Position numbers and translations under genes: made by a program. Under the pieces are notes generated by a model. That model made no database searches. It saw nothing but the letters and a program-made list of their open reading frames with translations, and was not told the DNA's origin. Shown here in pieces: positions 1 to 7,278 of a stretch of DNA of 10,187 nucleotides. Source of the DNA: Candidatus Aminicenantota bacterium (GTDB lineage: Bacteria > Acidobacteriota > Aminicenantia > UBA2199); assembly GCA_023136725.1 (NCBI GenBank), contig JAGLQR010000035.1, positions 1-10,187 on the forward strand, written 5' to 3'. Each line of letters begins with the position of its first letter. The stretch's first letter is position 1.

Positions 1-153
1 CCTTTCGAGATCATTGTACCGAAGGCCCGTTTTACCGCTAAAGTTCACAAATTATATGCAATAGCTTATGATAATGCCGGAAAATCCACCAGGGTTTCGA
101 TCACTATTAAACCGACCAGGATCTGCCTTATGAGGATGAGTATAAAAAGGTAA
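1..153 (+). CDS. C-terminal end of a probable secreted protein with a bacterial Ig-like repeat (partial)
   Basis: The frame is open from base 1 and ends at TAA 151-153, giving 50 visible residues; the start lies outside the window. The segment around residues 19-37 (KLYAIAYDNAGKSTRVSI) has the pattern of the last strands of bacterial Ig-like (Big) modules, whose usual form is 'H-T-hydrophobic-x-A-x-A-Y-D-N-A-G-N-S'. Such modules occur in surface or secreted proteins, where they act as spacers or binding domains next to a catalytic or anchoring part. The last dozen residues (TRICLMRMSIKR) do not look like an Ig strand. Frame 3 from base 111 reads a more ordinary tail (DQDLPYEDEYKKVTN) to a stop at 159-161, so a one-base indel near 107-113 is possible. 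Stop codon 151-153 touches the convergent dus stop at 154-156. The Ig-like call rests on pattern only, and the full protein's function is unknown. Confidence 0.55.
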   Translation, partial: PFEIIVPKARFTAKVHKLYAIAYDNAGKSTRVSITIKPTRICLMRMSIKR

Positions 154-1089
154 CTAATTAAATATTAATTCAAACAGGGCTCTTACTTCTTCAAAAGATC
201 GTGACCTGTATATTTCGTGTTTGATCTTTTTTGAATGAGGCCTTCCTGCAGTGAGATATTTTGTGAAGGCTTTGATCCTGGCAAGCCTTATACTTTCAGG
301 GTAATATTCCTCGGTCAGATCCATTATCCTTCCGGCCACTTCCATCTTCCCGTCCATACCCGGAGGATCTCCGGCTATTTCAGAAAATATAAAAGGATTT
401 TTTATCGCTGCACGTCCTATCATTATTCCGTCAACCAGTTCAAATTTCTCCCTTGCATCATCCCTGCTCTTTATATCTCCGTTTCCGATTATGACAGTAT
501 CGAACTTCTCTTTTAACCCCTCGGCAAACTCCCACCGTGCATCTCCGCTATAGTAATCCGATTTCAGCCTGAAATGAATTGTAACTGCATCAACCCCCTC
601 GCCGATAAGAACATTGAGGACCTCATGGAGGTTTTCAGATTCATAACCCAACCGTATTTTGACCGTAACGGGAAGTGAGACAGCTTTTCTAACAGCTCTG
701 CATATTTTTCCGGCAGCCGGGGGATCGAGCAGGAGAGCTGACCCGGCACCCTTCTTTACTACCTTGCGGGCAGGACACCCCATATTTATATCTATCCCGC
801 TAAAACTTGTCTCATTTTCAATGAATTCAGATGCCTCTGCGAATGCTTCCGGTTCCGAACCGAAAAGCTGAATAAACTGAGGAGTTTTAAAATCGAATGT
901 CCTTGTCATTTCCAGCGTCCTTCTCTGCTTTCTTCTCAACCCCTCGGCTGATATCAATTCGGTTACCATCAGCCCTATCCCACCTATCTCATCAACTGTC
1001 CTTCTGAAAACAATATCGGTAAGAGAGGCCATTGGAGCCAGAAGGGTCCTGTATTTCAATTCCAGATTTCCTATCTTAAGCATTTTCAT
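154..1089 (-). CDS. dus: tRNA-dihydrouridine synthase (Dus family)
   Basis: FMN-dependent enzyme that reduces specific uridines in the tRNA D-loop to dihydrouridine in the cytoplasm. About 311 residues, normal for bacterial Dus. Seen, numbered from the ATG at 1089: the N-terminal LAPMA barrel motif, INMGCP with the catalytic Cys at 105, the VKIRLG Lys at 144, the TIH-F-R block (His 172, Arg 174), the phosphate-binding GNGDI near 202-206 and the GRAAIKNPFIF block near 225-235. The usual 'H-x-R-T' reads H-F-R-L here, a small departure. The frame can be extended to a TTG at 1098, but family homologues begin near MKMLKIGN or MLKIGN. No Shine-Dalgarno precedes the ATGs at 1089 or 1083, and a TATAAT lies only about 8 bp upstream, so the message may be leaderless. 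The gene is transcribed away from the IclR operon and converges on the preceding gene. The family is certain; the subfamily (DusB-like or other) is not resolved. Confidence 0.93.
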   Translation of the reverse strand: MKMLKIGNLELKYRTLLAPMASLTDIVFRRTVDEIGGIGLMVTELISAEGLRRKQRRTLEMTRTFDFKTPQFIQLFGSEPEAFAEASEFIENETSFSGIDINMGCPARKVVKKGAGSALLLDPPAAGKICRAVRKAVSLPVTVKIRLGYESENLHEVLNVLIGEGVDAVTIHFRLKSDYYSGDARWEFAEGLKEKFDTVIIGNGDIKSRDDAREKFELVDGIMIGRAAIKNPFIFSEIAGDPPGMDGKMEVAGRIMDLTEEYYPESIRLARIKAFTKYLTAGRPHSKKIKHEIYRSRSFEEVRALFELIFN

Positions 1090-1097
1090 TTCACACA

Positions 1098-1106
1098 ATT
1101 ATACCA
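1098..1106 (-). promoter_or_regulatory. Extended -10 promoter for dus
   Basis: On the minus strand this reads TGGTATAAT: a perfect TATAAT (1103-1098) preceded by the TG of an extended -10 element. The 17-bp-upstream hexamer (CATTTC) is a poor -35, which extended -10 promoters tolerate. The start point would fall about 7 bp downstream, near 1090-1091, at the edge of the ATG at 1089. Inferred from sequence only. Confidence 0.5.
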
Positions 1107-1179
1107 CTATTCTTTATATAGAAATGATAAGCTCGGAGTTATATGTGTGGTTTTTTTTGTAAATTATATATTTTTAATA

Positions 1180-1208
1180 TTGACAATCTGAATTCTATAA
1201 AATAGAAT
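1180..1208 (+). promoter_or_regulatory. Sigma-70-type promoter for the IclR operon
   Basis: TTGACA at 1180-1185 is a perfect -35, followed by exactly 17 bp and TAGAAT at 1203-1208 (5 of 6 matches to TATAAT). The predicted start is near A1215. A very A/T-rich stretch including T8 (1151-1179) lies just upstream and could act as an UP element. This is the only good promoter seen ahead of the six-gene operon. Confidence 0.7.
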
Positions 1209-1218
1209 GAAATTATAA

Positions 1219-1239
1219 ATATGAAACATTGTTTCATAT
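1219..1239 (+). promoter_or_regulatory. Perfect 21-bp palindrome, likely operator of the IclR-type regulator
   Basis: The arms ATATGAAACA and TGTTTCATAT pair perfectly around a single T at 1229. The site lies between the predicted transcription start (about 1215) and the regulator's ATG (1249), so a bound dimer would block its own promoter. The TGAAAC/GTTTCA core resembles boxes known for IclR-family proteins, notably the enterobacterial KdgR box as I remember it. A further TGAAAC half-site occurs at 1242-1247, 20 bp from the first and in the same orientation. Binding is inferred. Confidence 0.65.
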
Positions 1240-1248
1240 AGTGAAACC

Positions 1249-1989
1249 ATGAGCAACACTATAAAAAAGGCATTTGAGATCGTCAAATTAATAGAAAAAA
1301 ACCAGGGCAAATACACCCTGACCGATATTGTCAAAATCTTAGGTATCAATAAAACCACTGCTTTCCGAAACCTGAAAACTCTTGAGGAGTTAAATATTCT
1401 CGAAAGGATCAACAATCTATATTATCTGGGTATTTCTCTCTTTGAAATGGGTAGTAAAGTGTACCTTAAACAGATAATCATTGAAAAGATCCACCCCATT
1501 CTGAGAGAACTTTCGGAAGAGGTAAATGAAACCGTTAACCTTGCGAAGATCCACAATGGTATGGTCCTTTATCTCGATAAGATCGAAAGCAAAAGAAGTT
1601 TGCAGATCCAGTCATCGATAGGTGATACTCTGCCACTCTATTGCACTTCACTCGGTAAATCAATCCTCTCCATTCTCCCTGAAAATGAGATGCGCGAGAT
1701 AATAAAGAACATAAGTTTTGAGAAAACAACTCACAAAACCATAAGTAATCCGAAAAAACTTATTGAACAGATCAATGAAATAAAACTGAAAGGCCATAGT
1801 ATCGATGATGAAGAATTTGAAGAGGGGCTAATCTGTATATCCGTACCTCTCTATCTCAAGCATCACAATTTTTATGGAAGCTTCAGCTTGTCAGGCCCTT
1901 CTATCCGGTTCGACCAGGCTACCCTACTGAAACTTTCCAAAAAATTAAAAAAATATAAAGACATAATTATTGAAAAACTAAAGCATTAA
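1249..1989 (+). CDS. IclR-family transcriptional regulator
   Basis: 246 residues, the normal family length. The N-terminal winged helix-turn-helix covers roughly residues 1-65, with a recognition segment ILGINKTTAFRNLKTLEE and the wing at ILERINNLYYLG. The effector-binding domain follows, showing the family signatures LPLYCTSLGKSIL (about 125-137), DDEEFEEGLICISVPL (about 185-200) and SLSGPSIRF (about 211-219). IclR proteins sense small metabolites and usually repress, sometimes activate, adjacent catabolic genes. Here it is the first gene of the operon, 13 bp ahead of the AOR gene. The 21-bp palindrome in its leader suggests autoregulation together with the whole operon. The start is chosen by fit to the family N-terminus; no convincing Shine-Dalgarno precedes the ATG because the palindrome occupies that space. 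The effector is unknown. I would not call it KdgR, since no pectin or KDG genes are nearby. Confidence 0.93.
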   Translation: MSNTIKKAFEIVKLIEKNQGKYTLTDIVKILGINKTTAFRNLKTLEELNILERINNLYYLGISLFEMGSKVYLKQIIIEKIHPILRELSEEVNETVNLAKIHNGMVLYLDKIESKRSLQIQSSIGDTLPLYCTSLGKSILSILPENEMREIIKNISFEKTTHKTISNPKKLIEQINEIKLKGHSIDDEEFEEGLICISVPLYLKHHNFYGSFSLSGPSIRFDQATLLKLSKKLKKYKDIIIEKLKH

Positions 1990-2002
1990 AGGAGGTTTCT
2001 AG

Positions 2003-3790
2003 ATGTATAAAGGTTATATGAACAAATTTTTAAAGATCGATCTTTCCACGGAAAAATATTCCTTCTCAACCCCTCCACCTGAATTATTTGAAGAATTTAT
2101 CGGTGGAAAAGGTTTGGGTCTCAAATTATTGATTGACATGGGTATCATCACCCAGGACCCCCTTTCGCCGGAAAATCCGCTTATTTTCACAACCGGGCCC
2201 TTCACCGGTTCTATGGTTCAGACTTCTGCACGTTCAACACTTGTAACCAAATCTCCATTAACCGGAACATTCCTTGATTCCCATATGGGTGGTAATTGGG
2301 GGCCCGCATTAAAAAGATCCGGAATTGACTATTTAATTATAACCGGAAGATCAAAAAAACCTGTCTACTTACATATATCTCCGGACAAGGTCGAATTCAT
2401 TGACGCAGCTCCTTTCTGGGGAAAAGGCATCTTTGATACTGAGAAAACTCTGATGAAACAATATCCCGGATCAAGAATTGCCTCGATCGGTCCTGCGGGT
2501 GAAAAGCTGGTTAAATTCGCCTGTATAGGTTCAGACCTCTACCGCCAATTCGGAAGAGGCGGAGCAGGGGCTGTAATGGGATCAAAGAACCTGAAATCCA
2601 TAGTTGTTGAAGGTAATATAAAAATTGAGATCTTTGACACGGATAACTTTAAAAAGCTGAATGGCGAACTTACCAAAGATATTCTTGCTCACCCGGGCCC
2701 TGCAAAGAGAGACGAACTGGGGACCAACATGTGGATAAGAATGGGACATGAGGACGGGAACTTCCTGCCAACAAGGAATTTCAAAGATGTTCAGTTTGAA
2801 GGCTACGAAGGGATTACTTCAGAAACGATGAAAAAGAAACTGAACTGGAAAAGCGTAAGCTGTTTTAATTGTGTTATCAAATGTTCAAAACTGGCTAATT
2901 GGAAGGATCTCGAAGTTGAGGGGCCGGAGTATGAAACCACAGCTTATCTTGGATCCGGATGTGGTATCGGTGATGCAGAAAGTGTTGCTTATGCCAACTA
3001 TTTATGTGATGACCTGGGACTTGATACAATCTCAGCTGGAGTTGTCACTTCGTTTGCAATGGAGGCGTTTGAAAAAGGGATACTTACTTCATCCGATGTT
3101 GACGGTATTGAACTCAATTTTGGAAATGCCGAAGCCCAATTCACCCTGCTGAAGAAAATAGCGCACAGAGACGGAATCGGTGATCTGCTAGCAGAGGGTA
3201 CAAGGATCGCTTCTGAAAAAATAGGTAAAGGATCGGAATATTTTGCTATCCAGATAGCCGGAATGGAATTGTCAGGTGTTAATGTGAAGGGGAGCTCTTC
3301 GATGGGACTTACTCTTGCCACCTCTGATTTTGCAAGTCATACAAGATTCTGGTCATGCTCCGATGAGATGGCAGGAAATCTTACTTTTGAGAACACGCCT
3401 CAATTTATAAAAGAGGGACAGGATGATGTAAATGCCAGGAATTCGCTTGTTGTATGCGATTTTGTCCCCTTCGGACTTGACAGGCTGGCTCCTGTTCTGC
3501 AGGCATTAACAGGTTTAAAAGTTGATGTCCAAAAACTGCTCGAACTTGGCGAGAAGATATCAAATATGACCAGAATGTACAATTACAGAAACGGCAGATC
3601 AAGATCAAGTGACACCCTCCCGGAACGGTTTTTTTCAGAAAAACAGGAAGCAGGAATGTTTAAAGGTAAATATCTTACAAAGGAAATATTTTCCGACTGG
3701 CTGGACAAATATTATCATGTCAGAGGATGGGATGCCGAAGGATTTCCTACTCCGGAAAAACTTAACGATCTTTCAATAAAAAAACTCTAA
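2003..3790 (+). CDS. Aldehyde:ferredoxin oxidoreductase family protein (tungsten-bis-pterin, Fe4S4)
   Basis: 595 residues, close to the usual ~605 of AOR. The family oxidises aldehydes to carboxylic acids with ferredoxin as acceptor, using a tungsten or molybdenum bis-pyranopterin next to a 4Fe-4S cluster, in the cytoplasm of anaerobes. Seen: the N-terminal FIGGKGLGLKLL block (32-43), the SHMGGNWGPALKRSGIDYL pterin-binding region (93-111), the cluster ligands C287-x2-C290-x3-C294, the second pterin-domain block near CDDLGLDTIS (335-344), and C485 in VVCDFVPF as the expected fourth cluster ligand. All four Cys are present, so the protein looks intact. A strong AAAGGAGG (1988-1995) precedes the ATG. 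The downstream aminotransferase follows after 6 bp. No ferredoxin or pterin-cofactor gene is visible here. The context suggests oxidation of an amino-acid-derived aldehyde or semialdehyde; the substrate cannot be read from sequence. Confidence 0.93.
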   Translation: MYKGYMNKFLKIDLSTEKYSFSTPPPELFEEFIGGKGLGLKLLIDMGIITQDPLSPENPLIFTTGPFTGSMVQTSARSTLVTKSPLTGTFLDSHMGGNWGPALKRSGIDYLIITGRSKKPVYLHISPDKVEFIDAAPFWGKGIFDTEKTLMKQYPGSRIASIGPAGEKLVKFACIGSDLYRQFGRGGAGAVMGSKNLKSIVVEGNIKIEIFDTDNFKKLNGELTKDILAHPGPAKRDELGTNMWIRMGHEDGNFLPTRNFKDVQFEGYEGITSETMKKKLNWKSVSCFNCVIKCSKLANWKDLEVEGPEYETTAYLGSGCGIGDAESVAYANYLCDDLGLDTISAGVVTSFAMEAFEKGILTSSDVDGIELNFGNAEAQFTLLKKIAHRDGIGDLLAEGTRIASEKIGKGSEYFAIQIAGMELSGVNVKGSSSMGLTLATSDFASHTRFWSCSDEMAGNLTFENTPQFIKEGQDDVNARNSLVVCDFVPFGLDRLAPVLQALTGLKVDVQKLLELGEKISNMTRMYNYRNGRSRSSDTLPERFFSEKQEAGMFKGKYLTKEIFSDWLDKYYHVRGWDAEGFPTPEKLNDLSIKKL

Positions 3791-3796
3791 GGAAAA

Positions 3797-4990
3797 GTGA
3801 CTGAAATGAACAAAAAATTCGATCAATTGGCTGACAGAACCCTTCATCTGGAGCCTGAGGGAGCTTATGCTGTCCTGGCAAAAGCAAATGAGCTTGCAGC
3901 CTCGGGGAAAAAGATCATCCATCTTGAGATTGGACAACCCGATTTTCAGACATTCGCAAATATTGCCAAAGCCGGAACAGAAGCTATCATGAATGGTGAA
4001 ACAAGGTATACACCTTCTGCCGGAATACCTTCTTTAAGAAAAGAGATCGCAGAATACACAGGAGAAAGACTCGGATTGAATTTCATTCCCGATCAGGTTG
4101 TCGTTGGACCCGGAGCCAAGCCCCTACTCTTCTTCCCGATGATGGCAATTTTAGAGCCGGGTGATGAGGCAATTTATCCTGACCCCGGATTCCCGAGTTA
4201 TAAGGCTATAATCGAAACCATGGGGGCGAAACCGGTACCAATCCCACTCAGGGAATCAAAGAATTTTTCTTTTGATATGGATGAACTTGAAGCAAAGGTT
4301 AATGAAAAGACACGGCTATTGATAATTAATTCGCCTTCAAATCCGACCGGAGGTGTAACTCCTGAAGAAGACCTGAAAAAAGTAGCCGAGTTAGCAGAGA
4401 AATACGATTTCTGGGTATTATCTGACGAAATTTATACAAGACTTGTATATTCCGGAGAACCGGTTGCCAGTATATACCAGATCCCGGGGATGGAGAAGCG
4501 GACAATAATAATGGATGGGTTCTCAAAAACATATGCAATGACCGGCTGGCGACTCGGTTATGGAATTATGCCCGAAGCATTAGCGGATAAAGTCGGACTT
4601 CTTATGACCCATTCAGTTGGATGTACGGCCTCTTTTACACAGATCGCGGGGATCGAAGCCCTTGCCGGGCCCCAGGAACAGGTCGAAGAAGTTAAAAATA
4701 CATTTAAAAAGAGAAGAGACATAATTGTCGATGGCTTGAATGATATACCCGGGATAACATGTCTGCGGCCGGATGGCGCATTTTATGTTTTCCCGAACAT
4801 TAAAAGTTTTGGACAAAGTTCCGAAAAGATCGCCGACTACCTTCTTTCCGAGGCCGGAGTAGCACTTCTCCCGGGGACATCCTTCGGAGAGAACGGTGAG
4901 GGTTACCTCCGTTTATGTTATGCAACATCCATAAGCGAGATTGAGGAAGCACTTTCAAAAATAAAAGACACTATCATTAAATTAAATTAA
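3797..4990 (+). CDS. PLP-dependent class I aminotransferase (aspartate/alanine aminotransferase-like)
   Basis: 397 residues, typical of fold-type I, subgroup I aminotransferases. Transfers an amino group from an amino acid to a 2-oxo acid through pyridoxal phosphate. Seen: LEIGQPDF (43-50), RYTPSAGIPSLR (70-81), the cofactor-ring residues N182 (in SPSNPTGG), D210 and Y213 (in SDEIYTRL), the Schiff-base Lys 244 (in DGFSKTYAMTGWRLGY) and the substrate-carboxylate Arg 372 (in GYLRLCYA). Two starts are possible. GTG at 3797 has a GGA only 3 nt away, and ATG at 3806 has the same GGA 12 nt away; homologues would tolerate either. It lies 6 bp after the AOR gene and 14 bp before the unrecognised gene, clearly in the same operon. 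The fold and cofactor are certain. Aspartate is a reasonable substrate guess from sub-family likeness, not established. Confidence 0.92.
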   Translation: MTEMNKKFDQLADRTLHLEPEGAYAVLAKANELAASGKKIIHLEIGQPDFQTFANIAKAGTEAIMNGETRYTPSAGIPSLRKEIAEYTGERLGLNFIPDQVVVGPGAKPLLFFPMMAILEPGDEAIYPDPGFPSYKAIIETMGAKPVPIPLRESKNFSFDMDELEAKVNEKTRLLIINSPSNPTGGVTPEEDLKKVAELAEKYDFWVLSDEIYTRLVYSGEPVASIYQIPGMEKRTIIMDGFSKTYAMTGWRLGYGIMPEALADKVGLLMTHSVGCTASFTQIAGIEALAGPQEQVEEVKNTFKKRRDIIVDGLNDIPGITCLRPDGAFYVFPNIKSFGQSSEKIADYLLSEAGVALLPGTSFGENGEGYLRLCYATSISEIEEALSKIKDTIIKLN

Positions 4991-5004
4991 TAAGGAGAAA
5001 ACAA

Positions 5005-6243
5005 ATGAGTTTACATTTCCCGTTTTTATCAAAAAAAGATATGGAGCAGATCGACGCTCTGAAGGAATCTTATGGTGGAGCATCAGCAATTGAAGAGTCA
5101 ATAAAAAAAATGAGAGAGTATCCCGTAAGGAAAAAAGTAGCCGAAGAGAAAGGTTTTGGTGAGATGCTTGAAAAAGCAGAAGAATACGCAAAAGTATTTC
5201 CAAAAGTAGATGATTACATAGAAAAAGAGAACATCAGTTTCACAAAACCCGGGATTGCTACTACTCAGGTTTCAGGTTTCCAGGGAGCACCGATAACACT
5301 AAGAGCAATGAAAAGGATAGCTGAAGATCAGGAAACACTGGTTCCGGAAGAGTTCATTTCCGTAATGGCTCTTACAGAGGATTACGTTCTGAATGGAGAA
5401 CTTCTCACAACTCTGGCAATGTCTGAAAATATAATGGGAGCTGAAAAGTTCTGCAATACAAACCTGGTAGGAACCCCCCTCAGCAATGAAATATATGAAA
5501 GACTCGAAAAAATAACCGGAGAGAAATTTGAGACCTGGGCTCCGGATAGCAATTCACGGGCACTGATCCTGAAAAATATGGGTACACCGTTCGGCAACCT
5601 GGGCGGAGTCGAAGTTGCTAACAACAACCACCTTGTTTATCTTGACGGCATTATAAGAGCTGCGGTTAATACAGGAGGAGATTTCTTCCTCAATCCAAGT
5701 TGGTCAACTATTGTAGCAGCCTGTTATTTTGCACGCGACATTAAGAATATCAGTTTCAAGATATCAATGCTCCTTTCAACCCAGAATGCGATCCAGTTAA
5801 GAATGCTTATGAACATTATGAAGGAATATCTCAGAGAAGATGGTTCTACTGCTATTTATGAGATAAATCTGGGCAACGGCCAGTCACCTGACATGTTCAT
5901 CCAGTGTGCAAGGGAACTTAAAGAATCGGGGATTCCAGGAGTTTCCGTTGCAGGACATCTCAGGATCAATCCTGACCTCGGTCTGGAAGATTTCAACTGG
6001 ACTGAGAATGCGTTCAAAGTTCTCGCTTCAGGGACAGATATGACGATCAAATACGAAAGTGACGGAACCGCCAGGGAACTTGACACCATGGGAGCCTATT
6101 TCCTGCCTAAAGATGAAAGGTTGGCCAATGCAGAGCAAATAGGAGATGTAATATATTATAAATGTGTAAGATGTACAAATGACGCGAAAGAGATAATGAA
6201 GAGAGGGCATAAAGCAACTTTCGGAAAACTCTCATACAAATAG
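5005..6243 (+). CDS. Unrecognised 412-residue protein, probable soluble enzyme of the operon
   Basis: I do not recognise the family. The protein is 412 residues, acidic to neutral, without signal peptide or membrane segments, so probably cytoplasmic. It starts with a helical, Lys/Glu-rich region (1-75), followed by ISFTKPGIATTQVSGFQGAP (77-96). The middle is rich in Gly/Asn turns: PDSNSRALILKNMG (180-193), GGVEVANNNH (200-209) and FFLNPSW (227-233). Further blocks are NISFKISMLLSTQNAIQ (248-264), YEINLGNGQSPDMF (285-298) and IPGVSVAGHLRINPDLGL (310-327). Alternating short strands and helices suggest a TIM-barrel-like enzyme, which is inference. C387-x2-C390 near the C-terminus could bind metal but is too little to be sure. 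AAGGAG (4991-4996) sits well before the ATG. Placement between a transaminase and a homoserine dehydrogenase homologue implies a step in the same amino-acid pathway. Not a nucleotide-binding Rossmann protein by any motif I can see. Confidence 0.85.
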   Translation: MSLHFPFLSKKDMEQIDALKESYGGASAIEESIKKMREYPVRKKVAEEKGFGEMLEKAEEYAKVFPKVDDYIEKENISFTKPGIATTQVSGFQGAPITLRAMKRIAEDQETLVPEEFISVMALTEDYVLNGELLTTLAMSENIMGAEKFCNTNLVGTPLSNEIYERLEKITGEKFETWAPDSNSRALILKNMGTPFGNLGGVEVANNNHLVYLDGIIRAAVNTGGDFFLNPSWSTIVAACYFARDIKNISFKISMLLSTQNAIQLRMLMNIMKEYLREDGSTAIYEINLGNGQSPDMFIQCARELKESGIPGVSVAGHLRINPDLGLEDFNWTENAFKVLASGTDMTIKYESDGTARELDTMGAYFLPKDERLANAEQIGDVIYYKCVRCTNDAKEIMKRGHKATFGKLSYK

Positions 6244-6252
6244 GAGATAAAG

Positions 6253-7269
6253 ATGAAGCACAAATTAGCAATTCTTGGTTTCGGTACTGTCGGACAGGGG
6301 ATCTGTGAGATACTCCGGGACAAGGAAGGATACCTTAAGAGCAAATATGATTTTGAATTTGATATCGTTGCTGTTTCCGATCTTCACTTCGGCAATGTGT
6401 ATAATCCTCAAGGGCTCGATATTAATGAGCTCTTGGAGAAAGGTTCGCAGAAAACACCATTTTCAACAGATCTAAAAGAGTGGGATAATTTAGCTATGAT
6501 AAAAGAGAGCAATGCAACAACTATACTTGAGCTTACTTATACAGATCTTAAAACGGGTGGCCCTGCAATGGAACATTGCAGAACAGCTCTGGGAGCCGGG
6601 AAGAACATAGTGACAAGCAACAAGGGACCGGCAGCACTTGCCTACCCCGAAATGAAAAAAATAGCCGATGAGAACGGTGCCCAATTTCTCATAGAGGGAA
6701 CCGTATGTGCCGGGACACCGGTGATAAACTTGTCAGAGGGGCCTCTGGCAGGATGTGAAATATCCAGGATCAGAGGGATCCTTAACGGAACCACCAACTA
6801 TATGTTATCCGAAATGGAGAAAGGTGTTGGATACGATGAGGTTCTGAAAATCGCTCAGGAAAAGGGATATGCGGAAGCTGACCCGACAGGTGATGTGGAA
6901 GGACATGATGCTCAGGGGAAAGTAACAATACTTGCAAATATAGCAATGGGAGCATCCCTGAATGTGTCAGATATCCCCTGTAAGGGAATCACACAGATCA
7001 CACCCGAAGATATAGAAAGTGCCGGAAAGAACAATAAAAGATGGAAACTTATAGGTAGTGTAGAAAAGGTCAACGGGGAAGTTAAAGGTTCAGTCACTCC
7101 TGAAATGGTGGATCTTTCCCATCCTCTTGCCGGTGTAATGGGGGCTACAAATGCTCTTACATTTACCACAGATCTCCTGGGCGATGTAACTATCGTGGGC
7201 CCGGGTGCAGGAAAGATCGAAACAGGTTTTTCAATTCTGACCGATCTATTAAGGATTAACAGAAGTTAG
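6253..7269 (+). CDS. Homoserine dehydrogenase family protein, catalytic core without ACT domain
   Basis: 338 residues, containing the NAD(P)-binding and catalytic domains but no C-terminal ACT domain (family members with ACT are about 430). Homoserine dehydrogenase interconverts aspartate 4-semialdehyde and L-homoserine. Seen: dinucleotide-binding GFGTVGQG (9-16), KNIVTSNKGPAA (117-128, with Lys 124), EGTVCAGTPVINL (148-160), ILNGTTNYML (176-185), and GYAEADP...DVEGHDAQGK (205-223) with Glu 208, Asp 219 and Lys 223, the residues implicated in catalysis in characterised homoserine dehydrogenases. The GPGAG...TG nucleotide loop follows at 316-325. AGGAG (6242-6246) precedes the ATG, 9 bp after the previous gene. 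The absence of an ACT domain removes threonine feedback. Together with the catabolic-looking operon and lack of aspartokinase or threonine genes, this suggests either reverse (homoserine-oxidising) use or a related hydroxy/oxo substrate. That is inference; the family call is secure. Confidence 0.92.
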   Translation: MKHKLAILGFGTVGQGICEILRDKEGYLKSKYDFEFDIVAVSDLHFGNVYNPQGLDINELLEKGSQKTPFSTDLKEWDNLAMIKESNATTILELTYTDLKTGGPAMEHCRTALGAGKNIVTSNKGPAALAYPEMKKIADENGAQFLIEGTVCAGTPVINLSEGPLAGCEISRIRGILNGTTNYMLSEMEKGVGYDEVLKIAQEKGYAEADPTGDVEGHDAQGKVTILANIAMGASLNVSDIPCKGITQITPEDIESAGKNNKRWKLIGSVEKVNGEVKGSVTPEMVDLSHPLAGVMGATNALTFTTDLLGDVTIVGPGAGKIETGFSILTDLLRINRS

Positions 7270-7278
7270 TCGATATAT

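Noticed and set aside
1164..1415. Minus-strand open frame across the control region and the IclR gene
   Set aside because: It is antisense to the helix-turn-helix coding region and promoter, is of low complexity, and has no ribosome site or family signature.
1249..1989. Naming the regulator KdgR because of its operator
   Set aside because: The TGAAAC/GTTTCA core is shared by several IclR-family sites, and no ketodeoxygluconate or pectin genes are nearby.
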